A stretch of DNA of 10,837 bases from Verrucomicrobiota bacterium (lineage in GTDB: Bacteria; Verrucomicrobiota; Verrucomicrobiia; Opitutales; UBA2995), in the NCBI GenBank assembly GCA_027297085.1, contig JAPUIL010000519.1:1-10837 (forward strand), given 5' to 3'. The translations under genes and the position numbers were made by a program. Position 1 is the stretch's first letter. Each line of letters opens with the position of its first letter. The notes below the pieces were generated by a model. That model saw nothing but the letters and a program-made list of their open reading frames with translations. It did no database searches and was not told the DNA's origin. Of the stretch, positions 7,884 through 10,837 are shown piece after piece.

Positions 7884-9128
7884 TTATTCCTTGGAATGGA
7901 ATTCGCTGACTTTGGTTAAAATGATATTCGCTTCTTCATCGGTAAATCCGGAATCAACCAAGTCGGAGGTTTCAACGCCTGTAAATGCATCGGGACTCAC
8001 CAGTCCAACCGCAACCAGACGGTTGGCGAGCTCATCGCTGATACCGGGGATTTGGTTAAGACCCGCTATAGCGCGCTCCTTGCGATCCTCAAATCCTCCA
8101 GCTACCTTTTCCTTGCTGATGTCCAGACGCCAGCCCATCAGGCGTGATGTGAGACGCGCATTCTGACCACGCCGGCCAATCGCCACAGATAAATCGCGAT
8201 CGTTTACTTCAAAGTGAATGCGCTTGTTGCGCTCGTCGATTTCCACATTCAACGGCACCGCAGGTTTTAAAGCCTCGGCCAACATTTCCTTCGGATCATC
8301 GAAATGACGGATGATATCAATCTTTTCGCCACCGAGCTCTCGGACAATGCTCTTAACACGAGCTCCGCGGGCACCCACACAAGCGCCTACTGGATCCACT
8401 TTCTTGTCCCGGCTGGCAACAGCGATCTTGGTGCGGTAACCCGGCTCGCGGGCCAGGGCCTTGATAACAACGGTTCCATCGGAGATCTCGGTAACTTCCA
8501 ATTCCATAAGTCGACGGATAAATTTCGGATGTGCGCGGGAAAGGATCAATTCCGGACCACGGTTGGTTTGCTCAATGGCCAAAAGTAAACAGCGAATCCG
8601 CTCACCCGGTGCATAATCTTCGCCAAAAACTTTTTCACGTCCGGGCAAAAGAGCCTCGGCCTTACCAAGATCAATAATCAGGTCGTTGCGCTCACGCCTT
8701 CGCACGATACCGGAAACCACATCGCCAATTGAATCTTTGTAATCATCGAAAATGCGTTCCTTTTCGAACTGGCGCACCTGTTGCATAATGGCCTGCCTGG
8801 CAGTTTGCGCAGCAATCCGTCCCAGGAAAGCCGGGTCGATTGGCTTTTCCAACACACCTCCAAGCTCAGCATTCCGGTCGATCAGCTTGGCCTTTTCAAT
8901 ATGGATCTGGGTACGCGGATCACTTATGGAATCTACAATATCCAGGAGGATAGATGCGTGAAGGCCACCGGTCTTCGGGTCGATTTCAACTTTAAGCTCT
9001 TGACCAGCGTTCACGCCCTTGGCGGCCGCTGTTTTAATAGCAAGAGAAATGGCTCCGATCATATCTTCACGATCGATACCCTTCTCCTTCTCCATGTATT
9101 CCAGGACGGATAGAATTTCGCTGCTCAT
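7884..9128 (-). CDS. nusA: Transcription termination/antitermination factor NusA
   Basis: NusA binds RNA polymerase and nascent RNA and modulates pausing, intrinsic termination and antitermination. The 414 residues from the ATG at 9128 show the N-terminal polymerase-binding domain (1-130, starting [21 protein letters not shown]), an S1 domain (about 135-198), KH1 ([25 protein letters not shown], 234-258), KH2 ([14 protein letters not shown], 313-326) and a C-terminal helix-hairpin-helix unit ([15 protein letters not shown], 357-371). One such unit is present, not the two acidic repeats of E. coli NusA. The frame stays open to an ATG at 9203, but that extension is encoded by the terminator hairpin and does not resemble NusA, so 9128 is chosen. 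No Shine-Dalgarno sequence precedes it; the leader is U-rich. First gene of the operon. Confidence 0.96.
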   Translation of the reverse strand: MSSEILSVLEYMEKEKGIDREDMIGAISLAIKTAAAKGVNAGQELKVEIDPKTGGLHASILLDIVDSISDPRTQIHIEKAKLIDRNAELGGVLEKPIDPAFLGRIAAQTARQAIMQQVRQFEKERIFDDYKDSIGDVVSGIVRRRERNDLIIDLGKAEALLPGREKVFGEDYAPGERIRCLLLAIEQTNRGPELILSRAHPKFIRRLMELEVTEISDGTVVIKALAREPGYRTKIAVASRDKKVDPVGACVGARGARVKSIVRELGGEKIDIIRHFDDPKEMLAEALKPAVPLNVEIDERNKRIHFEVNDRDLSVAIGRRGQNARLTSRLMGWRLDISKEKVAGGFEDRKERAIAGLNQIPGISDELANRLVAVGLVSPDAFTGVETSDLVDSGFTDEEANIILTKVSEFHSKE

Positions 9129-9143
9129 GTCAAAAAAAGTGAT

Positions 9144-9171
9144 AAAAAAAAGCGGGCTGAATAGCCCACTT
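9144..9171 (-). terminator. Intrinsic terminator in the nusA leader
   Basis: On the minus strand AAGTGGGCT (9171-9163), loop ATTC (9162-9159) and AGCCCGCTT (9158-9150) form a 9-bp stem with one G-U pair, running into eight T residues (9151-9144). It ends 15 nt before the nusA ATG, leaving no room for another promoter. All transcription into nusA from upstream must pass it. It may also end the DUF2851 transcript. Confidence 0.85.
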
Positions 9172-9189
9172 CCCAGTGTTGGAAAAGTG
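9167..9189 (-). promoter_or_regulatory. Alternative hairpin overlapping the terminator (candidate antiterminator)
   Basis: Minus-strand CACTTTTC (9189-9182) pairs with GGGAAGTG (9174-9167) through 8 bp, two of them G-U, with a 7-nt loop. Its 3' arm uses five bases (9171-9167) of the terminator's 5' arm, so the two stems cannot both form fully. It is transcribed first. Whether it is stable enough to matter needs a folding calculation. Confidence 0.45.
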
Positions 9190-9202
9190 TTGAAAGGCAG
9201 CA

Positions 9203-9231
9203 TAGTTAAACCCCTGCCAGACCCATGTCAA
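9203..9231 (-). promoter_or_regulatory. Candidate promoter of the nusA-ribF operon
   Basis: A perfect TTGACA lies at 9231-9226 on the minus strand, 29 nt after the DUF2851 stop. The -10 element falls in TTAACTAT (9209-9202): TTAACT at 16-bp or AACTAT at 18-bp spacing each match 3 of 6. Transcription would begin near 9195 and give a leader of about 65 nt that contains the two overlapping hairpins. The -35 is strong, the -10 imperfect. Confidence 0.55.
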
Positions 9232-9259
9232 GTGTCCATAAAGCGGGAGTTTGGGTTAC

Positions 9260-10456
9260 CTATTTTTCCCGGGTTGGAGCAGTTAAATCGAGCAATTGCT
9301 GCAGAATCCCCTGCAAGCCTCCGTTGCAGATCGGGATTGGCCGGGATGCCCCTGCCGTTACTTCCTTTGACACTTGCTTCATAACAGCCGGCACATCTCC
9401 GGGAAACCAGTGAAACCACACAGAAAACAGAGTTCTGTCCGACTGGGCGGCCAGAAGGGGCAAAAACCCGTCGCTCACCAGATTTTCAATGCGGGTCCCC
9501 CCTACGGTATCAGCCAGGACCGTTTTCGAGAGTGCCGACCGAACAGAGTTGAGCTCCAGGTCCTTTCTGCGGACTTCGAGCACCTGGTCATTCTCGACCC
9601 GAGGAAGCTTGTGAAGGAACCCTTCCATCTCGTCCGGCCAAAGCGGCCGTTGACCAACCCAGTCCAGGTATTGCTCCAGTCGCTGCCGTGGGTGATTAGC
9701 CGGTCGTGTACCAGAAACTCGCCAACGTCGCTGACCGGCCTCATATAGGTCGGCGGCTTTATAATTTCCGGAACGCAGGGCATTTAGAGAATAATCGCCG
9801 GCCACAAACAACATCACCGCCCGGTTATACCTGTAGCCTAAAATTTCAAGCGCGGTTTGATGGCAGGCTTCCTCCCAACCAAGAGCTTCAATTCGTTTCC
9901 TGGCATAGACCACCTTGCCTCGCCACCGTTTATGGGCTGAGTCAACCAAGAGGGATAGCCGGTCGGAAAGCGGCATGGTAAGAAGCGTCTCACTCAAAGC
10001 CGGCTCGCTTCCAACCGTCAGAGCACCAAGCGCTTCCTCCTCGGCATAGCTCTCCAGCCCCTGAGGCAAAAGTTCCAGAAAAAGCAAAGAGTTATCTACT
10101 GAGCATTGAACGAGACGACGTCGCGCTTTGGGAGGAAAAACAAGTATGTGCAGAACCACGTTCCGAAAAGCTGGATCGGTTTCATGGCCATGGGCCTCCC
10201 AGTCGGACTCAAAAAAGTGCAGCTCCGCATCGCCCGAAATTTTCTGCCCGTCTACCAAAATCGAAACGTCCTTAAAGTCCGGGCCAGCTAGTAAGTTCCA
10301 CTTTCCCAAGTCGACAATTTCAAGAGAAGAGCCTTCCAACGTTTTCAAATCCGTCCGGCGAAACTCTCCACGAGCCCAAATCTTTTGGACCAGGCGTTCT
10401 GAAATAGTAAGAGGACCATACTCTCCCTCAATCTCTGCTATAATTTCCGGCTTCAC
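9260..10456 (-). CDS. DUF2851 family protein
   Basis: A 398-residue protein matching, by recognisable motifs, the uncharacterised DUF2851 family. The N-terminal block has the features typical of it: RLVQKIWARGEF (21-32), LKTLEGSSLEIVDLGKWNLLAGPDFKD (37-63), GDAELHFFESDWEAHGHE (75-92) and NVVLHIL (99-105). The many Asp, Glu and His residues in GPDF, GDAELH and DWEAHGH would suit a metal-dependent enzyme, but no activity is known to me. The C-terminus carries ICNGGLQGILQQLLDL, a family-like end in which the second Cys often seen is not obvious. There is no signal peptide or membrane segment. The start is GTG at 10456: a TAA closes the frame shortly upstream, and no ATG is in frame before it. 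It stands where rimP often precedes nusA but bears no resemblance to RimP. Confidence 0.8.
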   Translation of the reverse strand: MKPEIIAEIEGEYGPLTISERLVQKIWARGEFRRTDLKTLEGSSLEIVDLGKWNLLAGPDFKDVSILVDGQKISGDAELHFFESDWEAHGHETDPAFRNVVLHILVFPPKARRRLVQCSVDNSLLFLELLPQGLESYAEEEALGALTVGSEPALSETLLTMPLSDRLSLLVDSAHKRWRGKVVYARKRIEALGWEEACHQTALEILGYRYNRAVMLFVAGDYSLNALRSGNYKAADLYEAGQRRWRVSGTRPANHPRQRLEQYLDWVGQRPLWPDEMEGFLHKLPRVENDQVLEVRRKDLELNSVRSALSKTVLADTVGGTRIENLVSDGFLPLLAAQSDRTLFSVWFHWFPGDVPAVMKQVSKEVTAGASRPIPICNGGLQGILQQLLDLTAPTREK

Positions 10457-10468
10457 TGACTCATGAGA

Positions 10469-10496
10469 GATTTAGGCCAACAGAAATCTTTTTCAA
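10469..10496 (-). promoter_or_regulatory. Weak candidate promoter of the DUF2851 gene
   Basis: On the minus strand TTGAAA (10496-10491) is followed after 16 bp by TAAATC (10474-10469). A start near 10462 would leave almost no leader before the GTG at 10456. The -35 matches 5 of 6, but the -10 is poor. Confidence 0.22.
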
Positions 10497-10508
10497 GTGC
10501 CATAAACG

Positions 10509-10549
10509 TTTTCCCAAAAAAATCACTTGGAAAAGAACAGAGTTCTGTT
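10509..10549. promoter_or_regulatory. Inverted repeats in a divergent intergenic region
   Basis: Two inverted repeats lie in the 107-bp gap between the divergent DUF2851 and symporter-like genes. TTTTCC (10509-10514) mirrors GGAAAA (10529-10534). AACAGA (10536-10541) mirrors TCTGTT (10544-10549) with a 2-bp centre. The second could be a repressor operator placed about 15 bp before the ATG at 10564. It does not match the TGTTC-N4-GAACA LexA motif described for Verrucomicrobia. No regulator is assigned. Confidence 0.25.
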
Positions 10550-10563
10550 GGGTTGAGAAACGA

Positions 10564-10837
10564 ATGAACGGTCTATCTCGCACTGTCTGTATCTTTGGAG
10601 TCTTTATGCTCGGTGCGATATTTCCATACATGGTATCATTCGACTTTCTCATAAAGTACATGGTGATGGTCATGCTGTTTTTAGCTTACATTTCCATGCC
10701 CATCACCGGCAACCCGATACGACGAACCCATATTTGGATACTTTTGGCCAACCTGTCTCTAGGATTTATACCTTACCTGATACTAAAACCCTTTTTAGAC
10801 GATTACGCCCTCACCGCCTTCATGTCTGGCATCGCAC
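10564..10837 (+). CDS. Bile acid:sodium symporter-like membrane protein (partial)
   Basis: An open frame of 91 codons from ATG 10564 runs off the window end, so only the N-terminal part is seen. It encodes three hydrophobic segments: about 7-26 (VCIFGVFMLGAIFPYMVS), 30-47 (LIKYMVMVMLFLAYISM) and 58-76 (HIWILLANLSLGFIPYLIL). These are followed by DDYALTAFMSGIA, where a fourth helix begins. The early LGAIFP, the Met-rich second helix ending LAYISM, and an AF(M)xGIA segment resemble the start of BASS/SBF transporters, which move organic anions with sodium. The family call is by pattern memory; another multi-pass transporter is possible. A weak GAGA precedes the ATG. The gene diverges from DUF2851. 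Confidence 0.6.
   Translation, partial: MNGLSRTVCIFGVFMLGAIFPYMVSFDFLIKYMVMVMLFLAYISMPITGNPIRRTHIWILLANLSLGFIPYLILKPFLDDYALTAFMSGIA

Noticed and set aside
10535..10545. GAAC-AGA-GTTC as an SOS (LexA) box
   Set aside because: The spacing and half-sites do not match GAAC-N4-GTTC or the TGTTC-N4-GAACA form described for Verrucomicrobia.
10461..10673. 70-codon minus-strand frame upstream of DUF2851
   Set aside because: It is antisense to the symporter-like gene and shows no recognisable features.
1..10837. CRISPR arrays, tRNA or rRNA genes
   Set aside because: No regularly spaced repeats and no tRNA-like T-arm or rRNA signature were seen on either strand.

Overview
The window is about 10.8 kb of chromosomal DNA with moderate GC content from a bacterium with little Shine-Dalgarno use. 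The mix of gene families suggests Verrucomicrobiota, perhaps the Opitutae/Puniceicoccales side: an ECF sigma factor with a membrane protein and a PDZ protein, a nusA-infB-rbfA-nrnA-truB-ribF block, and a DUF2851 gene. That placement is an inference from family resemblance and was not tested.

Left part (1-2206, + strand). An 89-bp imperfect palindrome (2-90) looks like a REP/MITE-type element. It is followed by a three-gene operon: an ECF-type sigma factor, a one-pass membrane protein overlapping it by 4 bp (candidate anti-sigma factor), and a secreted PDZ-domain protein. Together they look like an envelope-sensing regulatory module, but no protease domain is present.

Centre (2339-9231, - strand). 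A compact translation and RNA-metabolism operon reads leftwards: nusA, infB, rbfA, nrnA-like DHH phosphoesterase, truB, ribF. Spacing is tight (1-bp overlap to 51 bp). NusA steers pausing and termination, IF2 starts translation, RbfA and TruB mature the 30S subunit and tRNA, the DHH enzyme degrades nanoRNA or pAp, and RibF makes FMN and FAD. The operon converges on the sigma operon, and the 132-bp gap (2207-2338) holds an AU-rich hairpin. rimP, the usual first gene of such operons, is not in its usual place.

The most notable feature is the nusA leader. A TTGACA promoter candidate (9231-9203) is followed by a textbook intrinsic terminator (9171-9144) only 15 nt before the nusA start codon. An alternative 8-bp hairpin (9189-9167) shares the terminator's 5' arm. 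This is an attenuator layout in front of the gene for the general termination factor, and suggests NusA autoregulation.

Right part (9260-10837). A DUF2851 gene lies upstream of nusA on the same strand. Divergent from it is the N-terminal part of a membrane protein resembling bile acid:sodium symporters (BASS/SBF), cut by the window end. The intergenic region between them contains small inverted repeats.
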